Shown here in pieces: positions 12,716 to 24,576 of a stretch of 64,000 bases of DNA. The position numbers and the translations under genes were made by a program. Source of the stretch: Trichosphaerium sp. ATCC 40318 (taxonomy: Eukaryota; Discosea; Flabellinia; Trichosidae). The number at the start of each line of letters is the position of its first letter. Position 1 is the stretch's first letter. The notes below the pieces were generated by a model, which did no database searches, was not told the DNA's origin, and saw nothing but the letters and a program-made list of their open reading frames with translations. The stretch lies in assembly GCA_038496445.1 (NCBI GenBank), contig JALMLS010000173.1, positions 80,822-144,821 of the forward strand, written 5' to 3'.

Positions 12716-15700
12716 ATGTACTACGCTGTGGTGTTATTTATTAGCGCTTTGCTATTTGGCACAAGGTAAAACAAGTTCATTCGCCTTCAATTCTGTATTG
12801 GTGGTGTATTTGACTCTCTGGTAGTTATTCCCAAACTCTATACGTGTCCCCGACCGCCACGACAACAAACGTTGATTGTACCTTATCTTTGCCCTGCACA
12901 TTAGAGGCAGCGTTAATACACCTCCACAACAATACCAATGGCGCAGGAGGCACAAACACAATCATTGAGCTTGCAAGCGGTATTTACACAGGCGATTCGT
13001 ACAGAGGACTCTTTGTAGACGCAAAAGTACGACACCAACCAAGCCTTACCCAAAACGTCTCAATTTGACCAAGTCTCTTGTTTATTAAACAACATACTTG
13101 AAACGACAACAACCAACTCACTACAGACCATTTGTGCACATTTAGCGCCTTATTTCCGTCCTAACCCCGATTTTTTCTAGAATGTGCAAATAACAGGCAC
13201 AGGCTCTTCTAGTACCATCTTTGATCTTGAACACACAAACAGGTATGAACCGTAACAATAAACCCTAATCTAGTGTTTCGTTCTTCTTGGTTTTTTTCCT
13301 TCTAACCCGATATGTTTTTTTTCAGGGCTCTTTCTATTGTTAATAAGGCGAACGTATCTATATCTGGTGTAACATTCAAAAACGGGGAAGCTCAACCTTT
13401 TCGCTCTTTTAGCGCTTATGGTGGCGTATTTCTCACTTTTGATGCATCTCTTACGCTCTCTGATGTCCGTATGTTGAATAACAGCGCTCCAGGATTCTTA
13501 TTTGATGGCCTTGGCGGGTAAGAGTGTTTTTTGTTTTCCAGATTTTTTTTTGTTTTGCTCAAACTTTCAACTAGCGCGGTTTGGGCACAAGACACAATCC
13601 TTAGCCTAGAAAATACTGAAATAATAGATAATACAGCCGGATTAGGCGGTGGATTCTACAGTACTGGAGCGAATGTAGGCGAAATGAGGGTTAGTGATGT
13701 TTTCCGAAACAAAATTTATTCGATTCATTTGATTTTGTGTCCTTTTTTATTACCCTGACTTTTCTTTTGTTTTAGAATGTTACATTTAGACGTAACAGAG
13801 TGAGAAACGGAGGTATGTTTGTAATGTTGTTTGTGAAAAATAATGGGTGAGTTAGGCTGGGCTGGAGGTTTCATACCCGAAGGAACATCTAAATGGGTTA
13901 TTTTTGATTCGTTGTTTGAAGAAAATGTAGCTGAGTTCGGTGGTGCTATCGATGATGGTACGTTTTTTGGATCACGTGAAACAACAAAAAAAAAAGGGTG
14001 TTGTCTTATGCATTCATTTTTAGGTGATTCTGCTGATACAAGAATTGTTAATTCCGTATTCAGAGGAAACATTGGCGTACGACTTATTATAATTTTTTTT
14101 TAATGGATCTTTTGTGGATTGTTTTTACATTTTTTAAATTTACTATTAAAAACATTGCGACGCTGTTAGAAGCCATTATCACAGTTTTTAGTAGCTTTAT
14201 CTTCAAATGTACCAGTATTGTTTTTTTCTTGTTTCGTCAAAATGTTGCTTCGTCTATTTCTCTTTTCTTAGCTTGTTGTAGATTACTGATGGCGGAGCTT
14301 ATTTCGCTTTTTCTGCTACCAAAATGGTATTTGAGAATTGCTTGTTTTACAACAATTCAGCTGTTTCTGGAGGTGGTGCAAGGTTAGCTGTCTATTTTTG
14401 TTGTAATTTCCTTTTCATTATTTTTTTTTGTTTTGTTCAATTATCTTACTACTGCAACATAGAATAACTAGTTCTACTGATGTTTCTTTCTTTAATTGCA
14501 CGTTTGATAGCTGTGTGAGTAATCAGGGCGGTGCTGGTATGTAGATTGTTTTTATTTTTCAATTTCTTTTTTTTCAAATTTGGGCTTTCTCACGCTACCA
14601 CTAGTTACACTCAACTCTGATCAACCTACAATATTAACCAACTGTACCATACGAAACTGCTCAGCAAACCTTTGGGGTGGCGGTGTTGTCTATGGTGGAA
14701 CTGTACGCTACAATTTGAAAAAAATACTGTTTCGCTAGGCTGTTGAAGCCTTCAAATTATTATCTATCTTAACGCTTACAATAGGGTGACGCAATATTCA
14801 CAAATGTAATTTTTGAAGAGAACACATCCCAAGGACCAGCAGGTGAGTTATTTTTAACAAAAAGAGGAAAACAGAGGCAACTAACACGTTTTTTTAGCTG
14901 GACTTTATTTGGGAGGATCCCTTGCATTGTTAAACAATTGTACGTTGAGAAACAACGTTGCAAGACTTGCTGGCGCCGGTGTATATGCTCTTACTGGTAC
15001 TGCATCAGTAACAGGAAGTTTATTTATTGGAAACAATGCGTTCAATGGTGCAGGTACTAACATAAAAGTTCTTCAAAGAAAAAACGTTGCAAGAGCTTAA
15101 CCCTTTCTCTAGGTGCTGCTTGTGAGAGTGGAGCACTGAACATAACGTCTTCTGTATTCAGGCAAAATATTGCTTCAAGGTGCGTGTTGTTTCTTTCTGG
15201 TTAGTGTGCTTGGAACTAACAGAGTTGTTTAGAAACGGAGGTGGTTTTGGTGCTGTCAGTTCTTGTACAGCGTTCTTGGAGTAAGTAATTGAGCAAAAAC
15301 CAATTCACATGACAAGCTTCTAATAATCCCTTTTTTGTTAGATCCATTACCTTTGAAGAAAATACTGCAAGAAGAGGCGGTGGCGCCTATCGTGACTTGT
15401 TTACTTCAGTACAAATGAAAGACATGTTGTTCAAAAACAATACAGCTTATCGTGGCGGTGGCTACTACATTGACACCTTGCTCACGTGTTCTGTACCAGT
15501 CCAAACTGGGGTCGTATTTGAATTCAATAGCGCTACAAGTGGTACGTATAGAGAGTATGATAGTTGGCCTTCTGTACTTACTTTTCTGATTAGGAGGTGG
15601 AAGTCTTTGGGTTGAGTCTCCTGAAGGAGAATGTTATGATAGTTTTGAAAACGCAGTGTTCAGGAACAATTCTGGTCTATATGGTAATAAATATGCATCC

Positions 15701-18286
15701 CCACCATATAGTATCGCTGTTACATCTGTACCTGATGGTGTGGCACCATCAGAACCCTTTCAGATTGTACGTTAAAAGATAAAAAAAATACAGTCTTTTT
15801 TTTTTGTTAACTTTCTTCATAAAGGTAGTAGAAGCAAGAGATTACTACAATAACACTGTTTTTGGATCTTCTGATATATTAATGTCTTTGGACTTGGCCG
15901 AGAATGATCAAAACGCTACTATAACTGGGTTACGATCAGTTGAAGTATCTTCTGGTGGCACAGCAGTCTTCAAGGTACAAAAGTTGTACAGAATTTCTAT
16001 TGCTTATCTGTTTTTTTTAAAGGGCCTTATTCTTGCTGGAAAGCCTGGTTCTACCTTGACTTTAAATGTTGTTTCAGACCCTGCTACGAAATTAACTACA
16101 ACAGATATTACATTAGCACCATGCGATGATTCAACATTATTGTATGAAGACCGTTTTTGTCTCACAGAGCTCAAGGTATGTGAAAAATCAAAAAAAAAGA
16201 AAATCTTCAAGATTTGACGTTCTGACTCTGACTTTTGTAAAAGATTGCTACTGGTTCTCGTATTTTTATTGCATTAGTTGCATTGGCAGCAGTTATCAAT
16301 GTTTTGGTATTGATAGTACTTGTTGTCATCTACAGACATTCGATTGTGATCAAGTATTCTTCTTTTACTTTCTGTCTGCTTGTATTGTTTGGAAGTTTGA
16401 TTTTAATTCTTTCAGTAACTTTATGGCTTCCTGATGTCGCTAGTTGGGTTTGTCCTGCAAGGTATGGATCACATGTTTTCGGGGTTTTTTACGCAGAATT
16501 TTTGTGCTTTTCGCTGTTTTTGAATTTTTCTGAAAGATTTGAGTTTATATGGTTATCTAATATCGGAATAGGGTATGGTCAGCGTTACTTGGTTTCTCAG
16601 TAATGTATGGTGCATTGTTCATGAAAGGTGTGAGGATTTGGAGAATGTTGAAAGTAAGCGAAGATAGTTTTTTTGTTGAGATAGGATAGGATTTTTTCCT
16701 TTGTTTTTCCTTTCTTGTCCATGTGTTGTATGTGGTTGCTGATACATTTATTTTTATAGTCTGGTGATAAACTTAGAGTTGTTACTTTCTCGACATTCCA
16801 ACTTGTACGTCAAGTCTTTTTAAAGCGACGGTAAAGGAAACTCACTAATTTTTTTGCAGGTTCTCGCTCTCGGAGGTGTAATCGTACCAGTTATTATTGT
16901 ATTGCTTATCTGGCAGTTTGTCGGATCCTATTCCGTAAGTATTTCTATGATTTGGTTATTTCTGTTGTTGTAACTTTATTCTGTAGGCAGTGACAACTGT
17001 CGATATTCTGGATCTCACAAGTGCGTATTTCAAACTCACGTGTAAACTATTGCTTTTATTTTCTTACTTTTTTCACTTTAGCCACAACGAGATGTCGTGT
17101 AGGTCAACTAGCATTCCCTTGGTTGCTTGTTTTGTATTGCCTATGTATACTATCATGTTGTGTGTTTATAGCATGGGTATCACATAAATATCCGGCGAAC
17201 CACAATGAGTCACGCTCTGTATTTATTGCGGTACGCAAATTGTTTTACAAAAAAATATTTTTTTGGATTTGTTTAAGAATACCTTTCATACTACACGTGC
17301 ACATTCAAAATATCTCTAAAAATCCACACATACTTAAATAGTACTTGTAAACAATGTTTCATGGTTCATTTTTTTTTTTACTGCCGACGAGGAGCGGGTT
17401 CTCTTTTTTTTTAAAATTATTCTTCATCTGACATTTTCTTCTTTTGTAGATTGCAGGTGTTGCCTTCATAGCAGTTATTATAATACCTTTATTGTCTGTT
17501 AGTGATAATATGAATATAGAATTCTTTAGTCTTACGCTAGCCACAATACTTACAACTATACTATCTGTTAACATCATATTCATACAAAAGTTCATTGAGA
17601 CGTACCGTGAGAAAAATATAGAAAACAGATTAATGAAAAAGATTGATACATTAAAAGATAACCTACTCGTATTGGAGAGACAGTTATACTATATACAAAA
17701 TGAAGATGATGATGGCTTCCAAATACCTAAAGGAAACGCAGCAGGGCCAGCACCAAAGGGTAAAACAGTGGTACTCAAGAAGAAGAATGAAAAAGAAGAA
17801 AAAATCCAGAATTCTTCTTCGGATAAAAAAAAGGAGTGGTTACCAAGATCAAGAAGAGATTCAGCTAAAATAGACTATGTATGGCAAAGAACAAATAGTA
17901 GACGTAGTCATTTCGGTATTCACTCAGATGATGACTTAATTGCTGAGAAGGGAGGTGATGATGAAGAAGAAGAACCTCAAACAGATAATGATGATGATTA
18001 TTTTTATGATAGTAACAAAACCAAAGAAAGTGATTCAACAACAGGAGATGAAGATACAGTTGAGTTAACAACAACAAGAAAAAAACCAGAACGTAAAAAG
18101 TCAAGAAATAGTAAAAAAACAGCTACACCTTCACCTTCACGTCCAAGACGTAAAAAAGGTTCTACTAGTACAAAAAAGAAGCCAAAGAAAGTAGCATCAT
18201 CATCACAACGTAGATCACAATCAACAAGGCAAAAAAGTACTACAGTGAATCAAAAAAAGCTGAGGAAAAAATTATCAATGAAATAA
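12716..18286 (+). CDS. Beta-helix ectodomain fused to class C seven-helix receptor
   Basis: ATG at 12716 starts a signal peptide (YYAVVLFISALLFG). Many short exons then encode a chlamydial-Pmp-like right-handed beta-helix: CTLSLPCTLEAAL near 12.9 kb and repeated GG-[AI/GF] plus FxxN units (LSDVRMLNNSAP, FEENVAEFGGAI, FKNNTAYRGGGYY). From ~16.25 kb seven hydrophobic segments match the class C (GABA-B/mGluR, 7tm_3) pattern: YRHSIVIKYSS, LWLPDVASWVCPAR, GALFMKGVRIWRM, then HNESRSVFIA before TM6-7 and QKFIETYRE after TM7. The tail (17.6-18.3 kb) has a short helix, an acidic block and a Lys/Arg/Ser-rich end. Class C receptors normally bind ligand with a Venus-flytrap domain; none is seen. Family calls for both halves are solid; the join rests on continuous exons. 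Confidence 0.8.
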
Positions 18287-18574
18287 GAAAGAAAAAATGC
18301 CTCACTTCTTGGCTTATTGTATGTATGTATTTTACCAAAATGAAAAAAAAAGAAAAAGTTTACAAAGAAAAAAAGTGTTTTCAGATTTTTTGGCCTTTAC
18401 GCGCGTAGATAATACTCGACGCGTAGATATTACGAGTGACTATTTGTATCCGTTTCAGGGCGTTGTGAGCGAAGGACAAAAAACTCTAATTGTGCTTGAG
18501 ATCTATTTTCGCTGAAATGTCGTTTTAATGGAGCTTAACATTGAATTTGTTATTAACCGGCAGTTATCAATACA

Positions 18575-20143
18575 ATGGAGGAGAAGGAAACAGATTTATT
18601 ACCTTTTGAATCGTTTCCGCGTGAAATACTTGTGTTAATCATCTATAACCTCGATGTGGAACATTTGGTAGCTCTTGGCGCTACTTCTAAGTCTTTTAGA
18701 TCATTTACATCTGATAACATTTTGTGGCAATGGTTTTACGCCCAACAGTTCGTATCAGAGCCTAAAGGTACCGATTCAAGCGTTTAAATACAATTTACAA
18801 ACAAACTTCAACAGGTGATAACATCAAGAGCGCTTTTATCTACGACTGGACACATAAGGTACTAATCTAACTGAATCCATTGCAACCTATCAAAACAAAG
18901 CCCTCTAGGAGCTACGAATTTCGTTTTTTTTCAAAAACTACATTCTAGAGGTGTTAACAGCTTTCTTGTAGGTGGTCATGCTCTCAGTTTCCAGGTGATC
19001 TCTTTTAAACGTCTCGCTACTAGAACACGTTAACGTCTTCCCAGTTCGTATGGTAACGAAGTATTAAAACATATACCAAAGTTGGAAATGTCAAAGACCT
19101 CCATAAGAAAAATCACAGCGTCTGACATTGAAGTACGTGTTTACACCGAGAAAGTTAACTTGAACACTACCTAATACAACATGTATTTTTAAGATAAAGT
19201 GTTCTTTCTGTGGAGATGGAGGCGTAGGATGTGTATGTCAAGGTTTTTTTTTTCTGTCACGTGATAAAACACGTGTTTTTGAGTTAACTCAACAAACTCT
19301 TGATAATAGACTGCTATAATTACAAGATACATAACTGGTCGGTTCCTGGATGGATACGATCCAACAATAGGTAAGTGAAGCTTTAGTAACATGACTTGTT
19401 GCATTGTACTTCATGATACTACCTACCACTCACACTGAATTTAGAAGACGAAACGATAATGTACATCAAAAAGGGAAATTGGTATGCTAAATTTAGTGTA
19501 CTAGCTACCACCGGCCAAGAAGAGTGCGTACACATATCAGACTTCCATTTTCGTGTTTTGTCTTTGTGAATTTACTTCTTATCAGGTACATAGAAATGCG
19601 TGATTCATATATGCACAGGCGAGACATATTTGTTCTTGTTTACTCTAGTAGCAGTAGACCAAGCTTTGATGAACTTGTATCGTTTAGAGACCAGATCATT
19701 CGTGTTAATGATATCGAAGTATTCTCAATGATACTAGTACTGCTCTTTTGCTGTGATTTTCGTGATGGTTCTGGACTGTTTGGTCACTTTGTATGTAGGT
19801 TGCGAATAAGTGTGATCTAGTTGATGAAATACAAGTACCCGAGTCTGAAGGTATAGAACGTGCAAAGTCATGGGGAGCACGTTTTATTTCTGTTAGTTGT
19901 AAAACAGGACAAAATATTGAAAAGCTTTTTGAACTTATCGTTGAACTCTATCAACAAATGGTGTTAAAGTTGCAGCCACCTGTAAGGTATTGTCTATTTA
20001 CAACTTTTTTGGTTTGATTTTGCTATAATTTTTTTAAATTATTTCGATTTCACACGTGTTACATTCCTAACCCTAAAAATAGTACTACAAAAAGTAAATC
20101 CAAGATATCCAAATTTTTCTCTAAGATGCTTGGCAAGAAATGA
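18575..20143 (+). CDS. F-box protein fused to Ras-like domain with degenerate P-loop
   Basis: Exon 1 (18575-18767) encodes an F-box (PREILVLIIYNLDVEHLVALGATSK...LWQWFY). Short exons lead to a Ras-type G domain: CGDGGVGCVCQ (P-loop), GRFLDGYDPTIED (switch I), LATTGQEEY (switch II), NKCDL (G4) and SVSCKTG (G5), ending in a basic tail SKISKFFSKMLGKK without a CAAX box. The P-loop Lys-Ser/Thr is replaced by Cys-Val, and DTAGQ by ATTGQ, so GTP binding and hydrolysis look impaired. The exon after the P-loop (ACTGCTATA...) is one base out of phase with the GT at 19231, which could be an assembly indel or a decay mark. F-box proteins recruit targets to SCF ubiquitin ligases; the fusion's role is unknown. 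Confidence 0.65.
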
Positions 20144-20510
20144 TGTAACTTGTACAAACTAAGCACTTAATTAATGGCACTCAATATAATTACAAAGAAC
20201 ACCATGATGATTCAGTTGTAAATAGCATAGCACAAGATTATCAAACTTGCACAAAGAATAGGCTGTGTGGTTAAGTCATTTTTCTATGATATGTGCACTT
20301 AGGTGAAAACAATTTAAACTGTAAAGGTTATAGAGCAGAGTGTGCACATATGTGCTTGATAATGAATAAACAAGTCAGGTGCGGCTACTACCGCTACCAA
20401 TATACGTACAGCAACATCTTTGATAAGAGACAAGGGGACGGTGAGTCAGAAGAGTAGAGATTCCACATTAAACAGAAAAGAATATGAAGTTTCTGCTTTT
20501 ATTCAATACA
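20144..20510. other. Convergent intergenic region
   Basis: About 370 bases between the 3' ends of the F-box/Ras gene and the VIT/vWA gene. No gene, repeat or RNA seen. Confidence 0.4.
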
Positions 20511-23500
20511 TCACAACTGTATGTATCCACATGCGCGTTTTCTTAGTGTGTCTAGATCTATTGACCCATTCTTATATCGTTTCACATTCTTTTCTAACCA
20601 TCTATTGGCTTTCAAAGCGACTAGTGACCATTCATTTGAATTTGATTTATACTTCTTTTTTAAGAACTCTAAAACAATCGCTGTTGCTAATATATCGTCT
20701 ATACTATCTCCTATACTTAAACCAATTACTGGTAGTACTTTTGATCCAATCCAACTTCCGTTAGACTTTTGAAGACGGATTATTTTCTTGAATGTGAAAT
20801 CATCTGTTTTTCTTTCTTCTACCATCTTTTCTGCTTCTTCATCACAACTGTCATCTCTGCTTTCGTCACTGTCGCTACCCAACATATCAATATCATTTGA
20901 ACTATCACATACTGTTAGTTGTGCTGATTCGCTTGTCAACTGTCCGGCAAGGCTTCGTTGCAATCCACCGGCGCTTCTTTTTAGTTTTTTTTGCAACATT
21001 TTTTTGGACTTTTCTCCTTGGGTAGAAGTGGCCATTGCATCCCAAGGATTTTTACTACGCTTTCTCTTTCTGGATGCCGTTCTGGATGGCCCATTTGTAC
21101 GTACAGCGTTGTAGCAGTTTAGTGAGAGTTGATTGCTTAGAGTAGCAGGTACAACTTGGTTTATCTTTTCTCCACTGTGTTCATCAACAAGTACAAAGGA
21201 AGTAAATGATGATAAGACATTGTACCTAAATAAAAAAAATTAAACTTGGAATGGTAATAATTAGACAATCTGCAAAGAAAAGAAAAAAGTGACAACGATT
21301 TTACTTAAACAAGGTTTTTTTGTTGGGTTCTCCTATGGCGTACTTTGATGATAGCTCCTTGATTTTATGCTTTGTTGCTACCAATTTTGGGTTTACATTT
21401 GGCATACAAGCGGCTATGCCGAGTGTCAAGTCACTAAGAGTAATAAGTAATCAACAAATACAGTTTTCCATTTTTTATTCAAAGAAAGTCGTACTTGATA
21501 ATTTCTGAGGTTGCCAACTTTGAAATAACATCTCCTTTGATCTTAATGGCATCTTTAAATTCTATTTTATCCTCTAGATGATTTCCAAACGGTAAAGTAC
21601 CGCTGACAATAAAGTGATTTGGTTCAATAGGTTTTTCATAAAGATAGTACGCCAAAAGTGTATCGCCATTACTAGTATCACATGATAAGCACGTGATCAA
21701 ATACTTCTAATTTAAAATCACCAGTGTTGTAACGTACCTTTTAGCAGATATTTTGTGCGGTGAACACAGTTTCAGGTCGATAACATTATCATCTTTGCCG
21801 CAAGCGTTTATTCTCATATTAGCAATACTTGGATATAAACTTCTATTTAACTGCTTTATAACAGCGCTTTGAAGTCTTTGCCCTTCTCTTACTAATTCAT
21901 AAGAACCTCCTCCTTGTCTAGCCATCTCTACATGACGATTTAGACCACAATCCAATGAAGAAAAAGAAAAAATAACATACGTATGACTTGATCCTTTGCA
22001 ACGCTCTGACCCAAGCCAACACTGAAAAGGCGACATGTTGCATTTGTTTTATCAGAAATCAACTTCAATACAAGAGTCTATAATACACGTATAAGAAACT
22101 AAGGATCATTGTTGATGTAAGTGCGTACCTTTTGGTCTACACCACCATCAGTCAATACCATGAAAATACGGTGCATATCTTTTTTTTCTGGTTTTTGGTT
22201 AAAAGCATAAAACAAAGGTTTATACAGCTTTGTTTGTCCTAAGTCAGGTTTCACTGTATCAACGTGGTTGCTTGCAATTTCCAAGTTCTTGTCATTATAA
22301 GGTACACTCTTCTCAAATAATTTAGTGAACTTTGTGCCGAATCCCAAAACTAAGAAAATAGTTAGAAAATCAAACGAATATTTAACGTAAAAAACTTGAC
22401 ATAACAGGTTCTTTCAAAAAGAAACCATGATTATGTACTACTAAGCATAACCAAATAGAAGCAAATATAAAGATGTTGAAAGCATAAACGAAAAAAAAGC
22501 AAGTGCCTGGTAACATTTTGCGTGCTTTTTTTTTGAAGAGAAAAAAAAATCAATGCACTTTCTCGTAACAGCTGGTTTTGTACTAAAAATTTACTTCTCG
22601 CTTTCTGGTTGACAAAAAATGTAATTACAACGACCACGTACTATTAAAGAATGATCCTTCTGGAAGTGATCTTAGGAATAATTGTAAAGCATCTTTTGCA
22701 GAAGCCATACGTCCTTCACGTCTCATACTTCCACTTCGATCAAGAATAAAAACAAATTCTCTTTGTGGTTCGTTCTCGAATGTAGGTACTTCTAACCTTG
22801 ATAAAATCATGGAAGCACGTATTTTATCATTGTCATCATATTCAACCCATAATTGAGGCTTCCATGAGTTATCCAAACCAATAACAACATCAAAATCTTT
22901 ACCGTCTTTTGACCACTCTCCTCTTAATTTCAATGTCTTATCACCGGTCTTGTCTTGCTTGCAATCATGTGTTGTTACGATACTTTTAATAACACAAGGT
23001 GCTGTTATATTCACATCAACTATCGTAGGCTCTTCTGTATCAAACATACGCAGAGATGAAGGAATACTGAAAAGTAATTTTTCGCCTTCAAAATCCAAAG
23101 CACGTGCGAAAGCGATTGATACTTTGATTGTCGTAGCAGATACGAAATTACCAATTGTCAATTTATATTTCCCTGGTGTTCCTATTGACAAATATATAAG
23201 AACGAGGGTTGGAGAAGAGTAAGAACAAAAAAAACGTTTTTTCTCTTTTTTTTCCTCCTTTTTGGCTTACATACCTGTTTTCTCGAACAAAACAGCTCCG
23301 TGACCTTCCGCCATGGCATCGTCGTATGTCTCGGATGCTTCTTGCGCTTCTTTAATAACGGCAGTGATAGTTTTACCATCTCGCGTTATTGACAGTCCAG
23401 TAATTGTATAAGTCATAAAATCGAGTTCATATACTAATTCTACTGCGTTTGAGCTAACATTAGTGATTTCGTGATGTTCAGTAATTTCTGCATGCGTTCC

Positions 23501-23742
23501 GAATAGCTCGACGCTATTAAAAAGGTGTAAGTGATATTTAACTCATTTGGAAGTTATTTCACGTACTTGAACTGACATTTGGATACTTTAAGCTGTTCAG
23601 TTGTAAAACCATGCTGTAGCAGGTTTGGTGTGGCTAAAAATGGGTTTCGCACGGTTGCTGGCGGGTTATATGGCCTCCAACCCATGCCAAAAGCTACACG
23701 ACGTCTTGTCATCCGTACAGGATTTAGTACAGCAGCAGCCAT
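20511..23742 (-). CDS. VIT and vWA domain protein
   Basis: Multi-exon gene starting MAAAVLNPVRM at 23742. The N-terminal third is a VIT domain (ELFGTHAEITEH, EAQEASETYDDAMAEGHGAVLFE). A von Willebrand A domain follows with an intact MIDAS metal site: DRSGSM near 22.7 kb and VLTDGGVD near 22.15 kb. After GGGSYELVREG comes a charged Ser/Asp/Glu stretch, then a C-terminal repeat-like module (IIRLQKSNGSWI...LKANRWLEKNV) found in VWA5A and vault-PARP relatives, to the stop at 20511. Such proteins occur in many protists and animals, usually cytosolic; partners here are unknown. At least five introns, several with GTACG donors. Only some exon ends were fixed. Confidence 0.82.
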
Positions 23743-24576
23743 TAGGGTATTGTGTTTTCCTTATGTGTTGTGTTACGCAACTTGATAAATGATCCGGTTG
23801 AGGTGTTCAATGAAACAAAACTGAACCAACTTCCTTGCTTTTTCTTTTCTTTTTTGATGTTTGTTCCCTTTAAAAATAATGACCTTCTTGGCTTTTGTGC
23901 TGATACAGCTTTCTAAAAGAACGTAGTCTCTTCCATAATTTTGATCACATCACGCCGTCATTTCTTGCGCGCAACACACATGTGGGTTGAACGGATTCAT
24001 TAACTGGGCACTGTAGTTCATTGCTCACATTACACTAAGCCTACTGTATTCATTGTTACTGCGCATGCCGTAGAACAATCTTATTGTAAACAAAGCTACC
24101 TAAAGCACGTGTTAAGCCTCCGATATAAACAAAGTGAGCAACCTTTAACTCAGAGAGGCACATGACAACCAACACTAAACAAACTGATTCAGGTTTTTTT
24201 GTGGAGACATAATATTTTCCACCAGAATAACACTAAAATCCACTCGAGTGGATTTTGGTACCTAGCACATATTAACCTGTGCTGCCACACCCACCAATGG
24301 ATGACATTTTGTGAGCGAAGGTCGGGTTCTTGTCCCGAGCGAAAGCGAACAGTGCTCTATATTAGCTTGCATTCGCTGTCCCATACTCGAATAGTGTAAA
24401 ACCAAAACTGGGAATACAAATAATCCATTTGAGTGCCTGAAGCTCGGTTTTTGTTTAAGACACGGTTTAAGGCCGCTTACTTTCGCGTGATATCCAAGTT
24501 CTCCTCGGTTTCCATTATTTCAATTTAAACTTGGTTTGTTGCTTATGGTTTTTGTTTATTTTTTTTCTCGTACTTG
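23743..24576. other. Intergenic, 0.8 kb
   Basis: Upstream region of the VIT/vWA gene and downstream of the ligase-like gene. Contains a CACGTG at about 24106. A perfect short palindrome (ATCCACTCGAGTGGAT) lies at 24238-24253. No gene seen. Confidence 0.4.

Noticed and set aside
20420-21114. Plus-strand frames of 83-114 codons
   Set aside because: They are antisense shadows of the VIT/vWA gene's C-terminal exon.
24290-24350. tRNA-like T-arm (CGGGTTCTTGTCCCG)
   Set aside because: A stem-loop is present but no acceptor, D-arm or anticodon arm can be drawn around it.
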